Of a stretch of 64,000 nucleotides of DNA, positions 10,913-22,229 are shown piece by piece. Every line of letters starts with the position of its first letter. Position 1 is the stretch's first letter. Made by a program: the position numbers and the translations under genes. This DNA is from Diogma glabrata. Taxonomy: Eukaryota > Arthropoda > Insecta > Diptera > Cylindrotomidae. The stretch spans positions 196,124,379 to 196,188,378 of the forward strand of contig OY856188.1 in the NCBI GenBank assembly GCA_963693315.1. The letters are read 5' to 3'. Under the pieces are notes generated by a model that saw only the letters and a list, made by a program, of their open reading frames with translations, was not told the DNA's origin and made no database searches.

Positions 10913-13400
10913 TTAAAATCAATTAAATTTTCAATTGTGAAAAAAATTTGTGTTTCTTACGATTGTTTTTTAATTTCTCAATTTTCATTACTATTAGTAG
11001 TTAGTACTTTGATATCTTTCATTGTAGGTCATTTCATTTTCAAAATAAGAAACAATCAAATAGGCATCCATTATCCAAATTAAATAAAATTTATTTAATT
11101 GTTTGAAATTAATGGTACAAAAACATAAAATATAATTCATTGTTTTTTTTATTTGATGAATTTTTTATTCGCCTACATATTAAAGTGCTACTTTATTACT
11201 GTGATTTGCGGTCTTAAAGTGTCACCTTTTTAACCATATGTTTTGTTGTCATAGTTACGTCCAAAAAAGTAAAAAACATTTGTATTTGTTTAAATTCTAT
11301 AAAAAGTAGAAATTTTTATCAAAGCAACCTTTCAATTCAAAATTTTATAATCCAACCCAAAATATTTGTTATTTTTTGTTGTCATAGTTATACAATTTGT
11401 TTGAAAAAACTAACAAATATATTGGTTAAAGGTTACACACTTCACATTCGCTTGTTTTGTTTTCAATTCGGTTTCTTTAAATTTGTATTTTGAAGATAAG
11501 ACAACCGAATTTGAGGTTATTATGACAAAAAATATTCGGTTGGCACAAAAGACGTTGTAGTGACCGAATTTTTTGTTTCATTGTAGAAAGAGTTCCTAAG
11601 GAGATTGGGATTGATGCCGTTTATTTATTAACGCTCCTCCGCAAACAGTCCTAACATATCAATTGGTGTAGTGAAATATCATTGGTATAGTCAGTAGTTT
11701 GTGATATCTCATAATAACTCATATATATGTCAATACAATGAACCTAAAATTGCTATCTCCATGTGTTAAATGCTAAAATGAATTAGTCATGTTTTCAACT
11801 TATTCGTAGAACTTCAACATTTTCACAAAACATAGTTGAAAACCACAAAATCAACTTTTATTATTTTACAACAACTCGCAGTTGTTAACTTTTAACACCT
11901 GGTTTTACAAATTACCATTTCAAACTAAAAACCAAGTAGTTTTGTTGTTGGTTGTTTTTAGTTTAAAGTTTTTTCCCTCACCGTTCATCGATGTTGTTGT
12001 TGTTGTTGTTGATATGTTTTCATGTAGATTATATTTAACGTAATAAAATTACATTGATCCTTTTTGGTTGAGTTAAAAAAAAAGTTGAGTGAAAATAATG
12101 TTAATGGATTTTTGACGTGGGTAAGAACTGAAAATGAATTTCGAATATAATTTAGATTATAAAATATTTGAAAATTAATGATGTTATGAATGTTTCTAAA
12201 ATTTACGTTGGTAAGCTTATTATTAGTTCAACAGAACCTTTAGTATAGATTATAAAAGTTTGATAAAAATTTTATTAAATTGTTTAATGAAGTTGTCTTT
12301 CTTAGCTTTAAGACCAATTAATTTGTTATCGTTTCGATTCTCTTAAGATTACATACTTATGAGATTTAAAATAACAGCAACAAATTGTAAATATTAAACA
12401 ATGTACTGTCAAACTGTCAATGTAATTTGCTACAGATACCTAATTCTATAAAATATAATTCTTTCAAATAACATAACAATTTTTCTCGTTATATTTACTC
12501 GAACCTAATTGAATTATTATCAGCAATAAATTCTTACTTAAACACGAAAAAGAAACAAAGCTAAGGGTAGAGAAATGATCTATAAAATCCTATTTTTAGA
12601 ATTTCTTACAATTTTCTTGAACAAATACAAAAAATTATCCCTTCATGTTTCCCATTTTCTTTTCAAAGTTTCCTTTTTTTCTGTTTTCATATGTGTCATT
12701 TGGCAATAATTGAAATAGGTGGCACATAATAAAATTCTATAAACTTTTGTGTCAACGGAAAATATTTTTGTTTTCTTTTTAATTTTACAATAAATTTTCA
12801 TATTACAAAATGGAAAAAAAATGAGCAAGAAAATTGAAAGTAATGTGAACAAAATTTAAGTAAAATTTATTTTCATTATAAGATTAATGTTTAGAAATTT
12901 TCTTGTGTGAACAATTCAGAAATTATTTAAAATTTATTAAAATAATATTGAAGTTATTTGTCTTACAAGATGGAATTTAAGCCCCAAATTTTAAGCTTAT
13001 TTATTACAGAAAAAGGTAAATATCATATCAAGTGTTGGGCGAAACATACTTAGACGTTACTTCCTCATTTTTTTATGAGTTAACCAACTAGCATTATGTA
13101 ACAAGCCCTGATCAGAAATTAAACGCCTCAAACTATTCAAGCCAGATCAGACAGCTCTACCAGAACCGGACCAGGACAGGATCAGTTCATACAGGGCTTC
13201 TATTCTCGTTCTCTTTTCAGAACGATTATTTCAATAGAGTGGTTAAATTGTGGAATTCATTGCCTCTTTCAATTTTCCTAGACGAATTCAACCTTTAGAC
13301 ATTTAAAACAATTAACCTAGCTATTTCCACATTCTTATTTCTTCAATACGACTGTTGCGAACCGCGTACGAGATGAACCATTATTTTAGAAGAAACAAAC
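10913..13400. other. AT-rich DNA with a short GTT microsatellite
   Basis: Mostly featureless. A (GTT)n run lies at about 11992-12012. A patch at 13105-13195 (ccctgatcag..gccagatcagac..ggaccaggacaggatcag) resembles the word content of the 25-bp minisatellite element at 4.9 kb. No supported gene. Confidence 0.45.
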
Positions 13401-13414
13401 TACGTCTAAAATTG

Positions 13415-13490
13415 TCTACTAACTTTTTCGTTCGTACTAACCTTTTCGTTCGTACTTACCTTTTCGTTAAAATTGTCTACTAACCTATTC
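13415..13490. repeat. 18-bp tandem repeat, ~4 units
   Basis: Units of 'actaac(c/t)ttttcgttcgt' (18 bp) follow one another, the third truncated and the fourth separated by a copy of 'aaaattgtct', which also precedes unit 1. This implies a larger duplication of the leader plus unit. Confidence 0.55.
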
Positions 13491-14189
13491 GAACGAAAAT
13501 AGCCTTGTTCTTTTTTTGACATTTTGAACTTTGAAATATTTTTGCTCAACTTTTGCGGATTTAGAATCAACATTTTAATTATTTGGTATAATAAATTAAT
13601 AAAAATTTACACAAATTGAAGGTTGTAGTAGGGATACTAATAAAAAGAACAACGACTCTAAATACTAAAACAAGTTGTTCTTTATTAAACATTTGCCTTT
13701 GTTTAGTTGAAAAAAAAAGCTTAAGTTTTCTAGTAATAAAAAGTGGGGTCAAGTGGTTCCGTGTATATAATAATATGAAAAAACAGTATTTGCTAATGTA
13801 GTTATACGTCGGGTTGAATTTTACCCCTAACTGTGGCATAATGGTGGCAACATTTTTGAATTTAATTCGTTTATTAGTCAAACATAAATACAGTTTTTCT
13901 CGAAATCATTGAGAATTAATGGAATGCGTATACCGATAACAAACGGTTACAATTCTTGGACCATGAAGATTACTAGATTGCAATGGTCAACCCGAATAAT
14001 GTTTTTTATGCCGAGTTCATCTGACTAACCATAATCTATTCAATATTATTTTAGAACCCTAATATTATAAAATATTTTCTGAATTAGTTACTAAATTATA
14101 CATTTGCTGCAAAGTAACAAAATTGATCCTCAAAAAATTGATCGAAGAATTCAAAATTCTACGTGAAATTCTTCACAAAAACACGATTT

Positions 14190-15375
14190 TAAATCGCAAA
14201 TGGTGACTTTGAAAATTTCGGAAAACGGCTTTAGACTAGAAACAAAATAACCTTTCACCCCACTTGTCAAGGTCAAAAATAACATTTTTTCGAAATTTCT
14301 TCTCTCAACCCCCTTCTAATGAACATTTGAAATAATGAGATAACCGCTATAGTTTTCGTTCAAACTTTATAAAATTACCTATGACCGTGAATTTTTTCAA
14401 TTTTTCGCTTTTGTAATGTTCAATGATAAAGGGTGGGACAGAATCAAATTTTCACATTTTTATAAATAAGTCCAAAACCGTGTTCTCGAAAATTACAAAA
14501 AAAATATTTTGAACTACAAAAAAAATCACCTTTCATATGACACCCCACTTGTCTACGTCCAAAATATTTTTTTTCCAAAATTTCTACTCACAACCCCCTC
14601 CAAAGAACAATTGAAATTATAACGACCAAAAAAAATTTTTAGTTTTTTTTTTTTGCCAAGTTCCTACAACCGTGAATTTTTTTAAATTTTTTCTTTTGTA
14701 ATGTTCGAAGATAAGTGGGGGGGACAAAACTAAAATTTCACTTTTTCCAAAATAAGTCAAAAACAGTGCTTTCGAAAATTACAAAAAAAATTGTTCTAGA
14801 CTAGAAAAAAAATAACCTTTCATATGATACCCCACTTGACATGACCAAAAATATTTTGTTTTCGTAATTTTCACTCTCAACCCCCTCCAATGAACATTTG
14901 AAATTGTAACAACCAAAACAAAAAAACGGATTTTTGTATGCACAATTCCTACAACCTTGAATTTTTTCAATTTTTTGCTTTTGTAATGTTCGAGGTTAAG
15001 GCGGGGGACAAAAAAATAAACACACGTTTTTGGAAATAACTTAAAAACTAAGCAGTCGATAATTCATTGAAAGGGCTTTTTGAAATATTTGAATTTTTTT
15101 TGATTTTTTTAAACCAAACTCGATTCCTTAAAACAAACTTTTGTTTTACTATCTCTTTATCAAAGTCTATAAAATATTGATAAAAACAAATATTCATAAT
15201 TTTCTTGTTGTCAGTAGGCGTGGACAAATACATTGTATAACTGTAAAAAATTTCAAGTTGATAGCACTTATAATTTTTGAGAAAATCGATTATGTAGAAA
15301 TTCGGACGGACACGGAAGTCTCACCAATAGGGTACCGTTTTTACTTTTTCAAAGTACGGAACCCTAAAAAGAAGG
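14190..15375. repeat. ~290-bp tandem-repeat element, copy 2
   Basis: Three to four head-to-tail units (near 14190, 14480, 14770 and a partial after 15040) share 'cgaaaattacaaaaaaaat', 'acctttcatatgacaccccacttg', 'tcaaccccctcc/ttctaatgaacatttgaaat' and 'gtgaattttttcaatttttcgcttttgtaatgttc'. The right end has 'ggacggacacggaagtctcaccaatagggtaccg' and then 'acggaaccctaaaaa', as in the copies at 3.3-4.5 and 51.4-52.0 kb. All three lie in the same orientation. No coding frame. Confidence 0.6.
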
Positions 15376-17440
15376 TTGTCTATAAATTAATAAATTCTTG
15401 TAATTTTTAAATGTCTTTAAATTGTATATGCTGTACTAAAATGTATGTAGGTTATATATTATCATACAAAAAAAGTTTTACAACAACTGAACAGAATATA
15501 ATTACCATCAAACAATGTACTAATTAATTTCTACATTAAACTTATTTTTTTCCATTCTAAGTAGATCCATTTCTAAACGTTAATTACATTCTCGTTAGTG
15601 ATTATAACTAAAAAACTATAACAACAAAGCAAACTTTCATCTTCAATTTATATGGATATGTAGGTTGATTGAAAAGTGACAAAGTGGTCAAACATTAAGT
15701 TTATAGAATAAAATAAAACTAATCAATTTAGTTTACCAAACAAAGTATCCTAAAAAACATCTATGATTTTATCTGTCTGCGACAACAATAATTCATTGCT
15801 GTTTACCAAAGTATTTGACAGATTGTCTTAAATAAAATTCAATTTAATAAATTTCAATACTAATATCCAAAAATAACCTAAGAAATTAATATAAATTTGA
15901 ATATATATCACGTAAACGATATTCCTAAATCATATAATATAAAAATGGTAATTCATCACCTTGAAATGTTCACTAAAGAAAATCATTTATAATAGATCTT
16001 TCCTTAGGAATAACATAATATTGTAATAACATAACCGAAAATAACAGAATTTCTTATCATCACCTTTAACCTATTTTCACATTCATATTTTGAGACAATA
16101 ATCAACCATTACAAAAATAAAAATATAACAACGACATTATAATCCTACGTTTAAATTTCATTCAAAAAAAAAAATAAAATAAAGTCAAAACGGAAAAACA
16201 AATTTATTTTACACAAGAGCAAAATGAAAAATTTTCTTTTTAACAAAACGATATAAGGATTTTCATTGTAAGTCCTTACACTTCAAAAGGAAAGAAAAAA
16301 ACGTTTCCCATTATCATTACATATCCATCCATCTTAGAAATGAAAATAAAAGAAAAGTCCATCGTTTTTTTCTGCTTCATATAACCAGCCGTAAACTTTT
16401 ATATTTTTTTATTTTGCTTAGAATTTTTTCAAATGATTTGTTATCAATGATATCAAAGGTCAAAATACATGGAAAATATTTTTTTTTTGTTTCATGATAT
16501 AAAGGAAAATTTATTTTTCTTCGAGATCGAATAAAATAGAAAAACAAAATCATAAGAAAAATGACGGTTTGAGGTGTTTGTTTATATTGACTTATGATAC
16601 TGGTAAGAGGCATAGAGTCAACATTGATAAAAAAAATAAAAGTTTTAAGAAAAATAATCTCCTATTCAATTTTATCAATATAAATGTCATTGATTCGTGT
16701 ATAGTATACTTTGCTTCCATTTTTTTGTTATTACTTAAAATTTGAGATTCACACTTCCGTGTAATTATTATTTCTGAAACGCTTATCTAAGTCAACAGGT
16801 TTAAGGCCATGTTGATGAAACTTTGAACATAACCTTTCTCCACACTATTAACATCGTAGACAGTACTGTTATTGACATGCTATTATATAAAACATTACGG
16901 TAACTTATATACCAAAACAGAAGACTAGAAATGTCTGAAGCAAAATTATATATGTAAAAAAAGTATAAAAAATATGGGCATAATAAAAAAAATTAATAAA
17001 AAATCCATTTTTTCTCAAATTAATTTGCACATTTTCTATTTTTGGTAATTACAAGTGTCTTAGTTTAAACCTATATATACAGAATTAAATAAAAATTTCA
17101 TACCAACAAAAAAAATTACATTTTACAATTCCACCAATAAAATGAAAACATTCGACAGAAGAAAACAGAAAAATTCCAAAAAAAATAGAAAATGAAACCG
17201 TTTTATTTATACATCAAATTCATTATATTTAATTCTATTGCATTACTACGGCCTACACCATAATAATATCGCTCCATATCGCACTTTTTACGCTTCCCGT
17301 TGTTTAATTTGTTTTGATACGGTGCAAAAAAGTTAACAGAAAAACTCGTTTGTATTTTTCGAAAAATTTATGTTATTATTTGTTTTGTACCCTTCACAAG
17401 GTTGGTTAAAATAACACAAATCTTTCTAATACATAACCAA
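15376..17440. other. AT-rich DNA, no feature seen
   Basis: Very AT-rich with poly-A and poly-T tracts. I see no coding region, tRNA or terminal repeat. Confidence 0.5.
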
Positions 17441-17447
17441 TTCATTT

Positions 17448-17711
17448 TCATCCCACATCCATTCCATATCCAATCCATATCCAATTCATACCCAATCGAT
17501 ATCCAATCCATATCTAATCCACATCCAATCCATATCCCATCCATATCCAATCCATATCCAATTCATATCCAATCCATATCCAAACCATATCCAAACCACA
17601 TCCAATCCATATCCAATCCATATCCGATCCATATCCAATCCATATCCAATCCATATCCAATCCATATCCAATCCATATCCAATCCATATTCAATTCATAT
17701 CCAATCCATAT
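17448..17711. repeat. 11-bp satellite array A (tccaatccata)
   Basis: About 24 units of the 11-mer tccaatccata occur with scattered point changes. Because 11 is not a multiple of 3 and the unit lacks stops, three units give an 11-residue peptide period (YPIHIQSISNP on +, MDWIWIGYGLD on -). Open frames across the array are artefacts, not genes. Its right edge abuts gypsy integrase sequence after 'tgggtcgtttattttttcaa'. The same satellite, in the same orientation, forms array B at 24.6-25.3 kb. Confidence 0.95.
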
Positions 17712-17715
17712 GGGT

Positions 17716-18423
17716 CGTTTATTTTTTCAAAAAGAAAGTCTTTAGTGTGTTCGGTATATCATAATTTTTAATGTCAGATAATGGTCCACAATTTAAATCC
17801 AATCAACTCGCTCAGCTGTTGCAGAGCTTTGGAATTATCCACCAGTTCACTCCTAAATATTCACCACAATCTCATGCTTTGGAAAGGGTAAAAAGGACTA
17901 TCAATGCCGCTATTAGACTCTTTGTCAAAGACGATCATCGACTGTGGGATAGACATATCGACGAAATTAGTAGTGCATTAAGGAATAACATACATTGCTC
18001 CACAGGGTTCTCGCCATACTGTTTAGCTTTTGGGGAACACATGGTAAGTCCCCATATAATTTAGTGCGTGAGCTGAACATGTTAAGTGATAAACAAACAT
18101 CACTAATGACTGTCACATACAGACTTTCTGCAGCACAATATAAAATTCTCAAGCATCTTCGTGAAGCCTATCAGCGAAATGTTAGTAATTACAATCTTCG
18201 TAGCAGGCCTAGTGTTTTTGCACCTGGACAAACCGTTTTCGCTAGGAATTTTGTGCAGAGCATTGCTTGCACTGGATTTTCAGGAAAAGTAGCGCCAAAA
18301 TATATTAAAGCCATTATTTTGCGTAGAATTGGTCATGTAGCTTATGAGTTGGCGGATGACGAGGGGAAAATAATAGCGTCTACAATCCAAAGGATATTCG
18401 CTAAATCTTTGTTTTCTTCATGA
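17716..18423 (+). pseudogene. Ty3/gypsy integrase C-terminal half, broken
   Basis: The sequence opens at 'KVFSVFGIS' followed by a stop, then MSDNGPQFKS with the second catalytic Asp of the integrase core. The glutamate region follows as YSPQSHALERVKRT, then a host-like 'LWDRHIDEISSALRNNIHCSTGFSP' segment (residues not joined further here). A frame change near 18020-18060 leads into the C-terminal domain (YNLRSRP..PGQTVFARN..KVAPKYIKAII), ending at a stop at 18423. The zinc-binding domain and first catalytic Asp are absent because satellite array A begins exactly there. Integrase normally inserts element cDNA into the genome. Likely the same family as the minus-strand gag-RT piece at 22.2-24.6 kb. 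Confidence 0.8.
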
Positions 18424-19573
18424 TTCTTTCTGAATTAACTCATATTTACTCCTTTTGTGCCCAGCTTAAGACATCTCATGGGTGCTGGGTCTGCCCCACG
18501 ATTTGTAACAATTAGTTTAACATTGCTTCATTTTATAATTCAACCTACAAGGGGTAATGAAATTTGTCATTAAAACAATTGAAACAAGTCTATTAAATTT
18601 ATTTAATAGAGAGAAAGAAAGAAAAAATTGACAAAAAATTTTTTTGATTGATTAAAGGAGAAAAGGTAAATGAAGTTAATTATATAACGGCTTTCAACTA
18701 ATTACCAATTTTTGGAAGAGTTGCAATTTTTGAAATGTTTGGGACATTACGTTTTTGGCTTTTGAACGATTAAATTATCTTTTTATAAATAAAAAAATAT
18801 TAAATTATTTAATATAAAACATAATTTTGCTTTTTTTAAATAACTTCAGTGGTTAAAATTTTTTGCTGATAAAAATTGTTCGAAAAAATAATGAACAATT
18901 AGAATTTTGGTCCGACTAAAAATCTTTAAAATTAAATATCTCAAGAGCACAAATTAACGCCTCTTTGTAAATTTGAAATATTTTAGAATAAGTATAGAAC
19001 TGTTTTACAAATTGAAATAAATTAAACTGCAATTGATCTTCAACCCTAGCGCCATCTTTAAAAAGGTTTTTTTAATATTTTAGTTTTAAAATTAATTACA
19101 AAAACAATTAATTAATTTATTTTCAAACGATTAATTAATCATCTATCAAACAAAAAAAAGTTTGATGAAATCGGTATAGCCGTTCTAGAGCAATTTAAGT
19201 TCAAAGTTACATCGTATTGGCGGAATTTATATTTTTCATGCATGTTGGGGTGCCCCCTATGTTCAAACTGTGCACCTTAAAAAAATTGTAAAATAAGTTG
19301 TATTTTTTGGTTTGCCAATATTACTTATATGCCGAACTGTTTTGGTTTTGAGGAGCCTCTATGTAAACCTTTCCGTCGGCAAGTAAAAAGTTAGATTCTT
19401 TCTTTAAGTTTTCTATTTTGACGATTCGCTTTAAATATTCAGGAGACAAAAATTGCGCAATGAGAAGGATTCAACAGACAAATCTTCAGATGAGAATGCT
19501 CGAGACAGAGAATTAGGTACTATATTTGCAGATCCCTTACGGTGCTCTATGGTAAAGTTGAAACCTTGTATTT
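18424..19573. other. Probable gypsy 3' untranslated region, then AT-rich DNA
   Basis: Right after the integrase stop comes 'cccagcttaagacatctcatgggtgctgggtctgcccca' and then 'tgtaacaatt'. TGTAACA could start a 3' LTR, but no second copy is visible to test it. From about 18600 on the sequence is AT-rich without recognised features. Confidence 0.35.
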
Positions 19574-19830
19574 TGTAATGGAGAACTGGCTTCGTTGAAA
19601 AAAATCAACGAAGTGGTTTTGCAGGCCGCGCACCTAGAGAGGTTTTAAAGTCCCAAGCTAGCTTCAGCCTGTGGGGACGAGAAAGAAATCCTGCCGCTCC
19701 AGCGCAAATAATCCGTATAGTGCGCATGGTTTATAATTCAATCGGGTCAAAGAATGAAAACAAGTGGAATAAGAAGACTCTGGCGACCCCCATACGTGAC
19801 CAAGCCGCGACCACCACGTCCAACCCCACA
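19574..19830 (+). mobile_element. LTR-like structured repeat, copy 2
   Basis: This copy starts TGTAATGGAGAACTGG as in copy 1. Its hairpin is longer: CTTCGTTGA (19590-19598), six-A loop, TCAACGAAG (19605-19613), 9 perfect bp. Then come 'ggccgcgcacctagagaggtt', 'tagcttcagcctgtgg', 'ctccagcgcaaata', and at 19781 TGGCGACCCCC followed by 'aagccgcgacc' and 'cgtccaacccca'. The start-to-TGG distance is 207 bp, near that of the other copies (197 and 208). The CA-rich tract 19836-19930 follows directly. Confidence 0.55.
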
Positions 19831-19835
19831 ATTTC

Positions 19836-20990
19836 AGCACACATTCACACGCTCTCGCACCTCATATACTCACACACACACATATACTCATGAACACACA
19901 CTCATGCAACCATACATCTAGCCAGATTCATACACACCCTCGCACCACCCTAAAATCCCAGATTGGCGGTAAGGACGATTACCTGAAAATTTAGGTTCAC
20001 ACAACATACCTGATGAAATTCATAAGTTTTGTAAGCGATGATAGGTGATTTTCGTACACCGAGCTGAAAAACCACCAGTGGTCTAAATACAAAATAAACT
20101 TGCAACTATTCAACGGACTACCTAATGAAATTAAAATTGAACCAAATTTTGCTGGATTCAAAATTAACCAGTAATTATGTAAAATTGGATTTTTAAAATA
20201 CTTTGTTTGATAAGTAAGTTTGAATTAGAATATGAATGAAATTAAATCATGTAATAATAAAGCTATTTATAGTTAATACAGATCCGTAAATGAAAATTAA
20301 ACGAATAAACCTGTAGTTATTTTTTTTTATTTTAAGAAAAATTTCATTCACACGTCCTTACACCCGCACATACGCATACACCCACACTTGCATCCACACT
20401 CACACTGACATATAAAGATAAACAAAATTAATCACCCCATGATGTGGTTGAATCCCACTCCTCTCTATATCAGCCTAGTCCCTCATGACTAGAGTATCGG
20501 CATACAATTTACAGGACGGTATCAGGCGATGAATCCAATGTTATAGAACATAAATGTATTTGATGAGTTCATTAGTTGCTTCCCAATAAAACAAAACGAC
20601 TGCAGTTGTCGCCAATAAATTAGTTAATCAACCACGTCTTGAAAGAAAATATAAACCAAACACAATGCTGGTGTTGACCAGAATAGGTAAGCAGGCAATC
20701 TTTCTGACACATATGCTGATAGCTGCGTAAATAATTGACCCCAAAGTTGCTGTGGTTGATAAAATTATGTAATCGTTGACAGTGACAACCACGCAATCAA
20801 TTGATTGACCAACTATAGGATGGTTGGCACGAAACCAGAGTGTACATAACAAGCCAGCAATGCTTCTGTTGACAATCCATAAAGCACACGGTAATCACTT
20901 AATCACCCTCAACACCATCAACCAGGGTGAATAACATTGTATTCATTGATTATTTCTTTTCTCTTCGACACACAATTAAAAGGTATTTGA
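19836..20990. other. CA-rich tract and non-coding sequence
   Basis: 19840-19930 is an irregular ACACTC/CACACA-rich stretch, repeated more weakly at 20350-20415. 'ggtaaggacgattacctgaaaa' at 19968 matches 'cgtaatgacgattacccaaaaa' at 29925 and 'tgtaatgacaattaatcaaaaa' at 28785, so a dispersed repeat continues beyond copy 2. From 20600 to 20930 the sequence is rich in ttgac/gtcaa words. No gene recognised. Confidence 0.4.
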
Positions 20991-20994
20991 TAAT

Positions 20995-21335
20995 CATCAA
21001 AAGAATAATTCCACTTTAGTTTCAATTTTAGAATTTATATTCTATTTAATTACAATAGTTTTAGCGTTAATTAATTACACGATTATATCATCACGATGAC
21101 AGTGCCTGATATTCTTAAACGTTAATTCATCTTTAGTTTTAATTTAAGAAATTCTATTTCAATTTAATTATACTAGTTTTAAGTTAGTTAAATAACCAAG
21201 TATGTCCTTCGATATCAGTACCTGATATTCGTAAAAAGTCAATCATTCTTTGGTTTTAATTTAAAAAATTCTATTTTAATTTAACTACACTAGTTTTACG
21301 ATAATTAGGTACACAGTTATAGTGACAGTCTCTAA
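20995..21335. repeat. ~120-bp tandem repeat, three diverged units
   Basis: Three units share 'ctttagttttaatttaagaaattctatttaatttaatta', 'actagttttaag', and 'cagt.cctgatattc.taaa' in the same order, beginning near 21012, 21131 and 21251. Divergence is moderate. No coding potential. Confidence 0.55.
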
Positions 21336-21512
21336 TAGTGACATGTAAACAAACCACAAACACGAACTGTCAAATTACCTTCTACACAATAATTGCACAC
21401 GAACGGTTTGGTCTTTTTATAAAATTTTGAGATGAAAGACCCGAAAATCTCATAGGGTAACAGTTAAATTCTTTTATTTAAAACGACTGACGGAAAAAAT
21501 TTTTTGGAGACT

Positions 21513-21577
21513 TGGTATGACCTTCCTTGGTATTATTGGTATGACCTTCCTTGGTATTATTGGTATGACCTTCCCTT
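21513..21577. repeat. 24-bp tandem repeat, 2.7 units
   Basis: The unit 'tggtatgaccttccttggtattat' occurs twice perfectly (21513-21536 and 21537-21560), then partially. Perfect identity suggests a recent duplication. Confidence 0.8.
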
Positions 21578-22225
21578 TCTGTTCTTTTTTTTTTAAATTT
21601 TTTTTTTATAAACATGCTAACTCTATTTTGTTTCCTTTTTGTTTATAATTTTGATCTAATTGGATTCCATGAGTTTAAGTCGAGACATGAACATAGTTTT
21701 GATACACTTTTCCTATCATTTAGGTTATTTTCCACGAATACCTACACATAACCACAAATAAATATTTCCTTTTTTTTTTTTTCAATTAATCCTAGTACCA
21801 GATTCTATTGTATTATTTTGTTATTTTTATCAAAGAAAATTACTTCGGTTAAATCTTTATCCGAAAAAAACCCGGTTGGCTTTCTATTATAGCACTATAT
21901 TGACATGAAATTTGCTATCACGGCACACAATATCACTAATTATCATGCAAAACGGAAACTATTTTTTTTTTGTTATTTTAATTTCACGAGACGGATTTTA
22001 ATGTTCGAACTCACTTCCATTTTAAAACCTTTTTTATTCCAACCACGTGAAAAGGCAAAACACGGCAATGGCCCAACCCAACCAGATGTCGAAAGTACTC
22101 CAATATGAAGTAATAAAATAAGAAAACTGAGAGGTCCTCTATGATTTCACTCGAGTATTTATAATTAAATACGGAGGCCGTTTTAAATGATAACAAAAAC
22201 GTTAAGCATTATCTTGTAAATTCTC
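21578..22225. other. AT-rich DNA, no feature seen
   Basis: Poly-T tracts and unremarkable AT-rich sequence up to the edge of the minus-strand gypsy remnant. Confidence 0.45.
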
Positions 22226-22229
22226 AACG

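Noticed and set aside
13579..13881. 100-codon minus frame with a 61-codon frame on the opposite strand
   Set aside because: Both are AT-rich-noise type (Phe/Ile/Lys/Tyr) with no domain, splice sites or repeats to support a gene.
20815..20835. 'ggttggcacgaaacc' as another hammerhead GAAA segment
   Set aside because: No CUGANGA box or cleavage triplet at a suitable distance on either strand.
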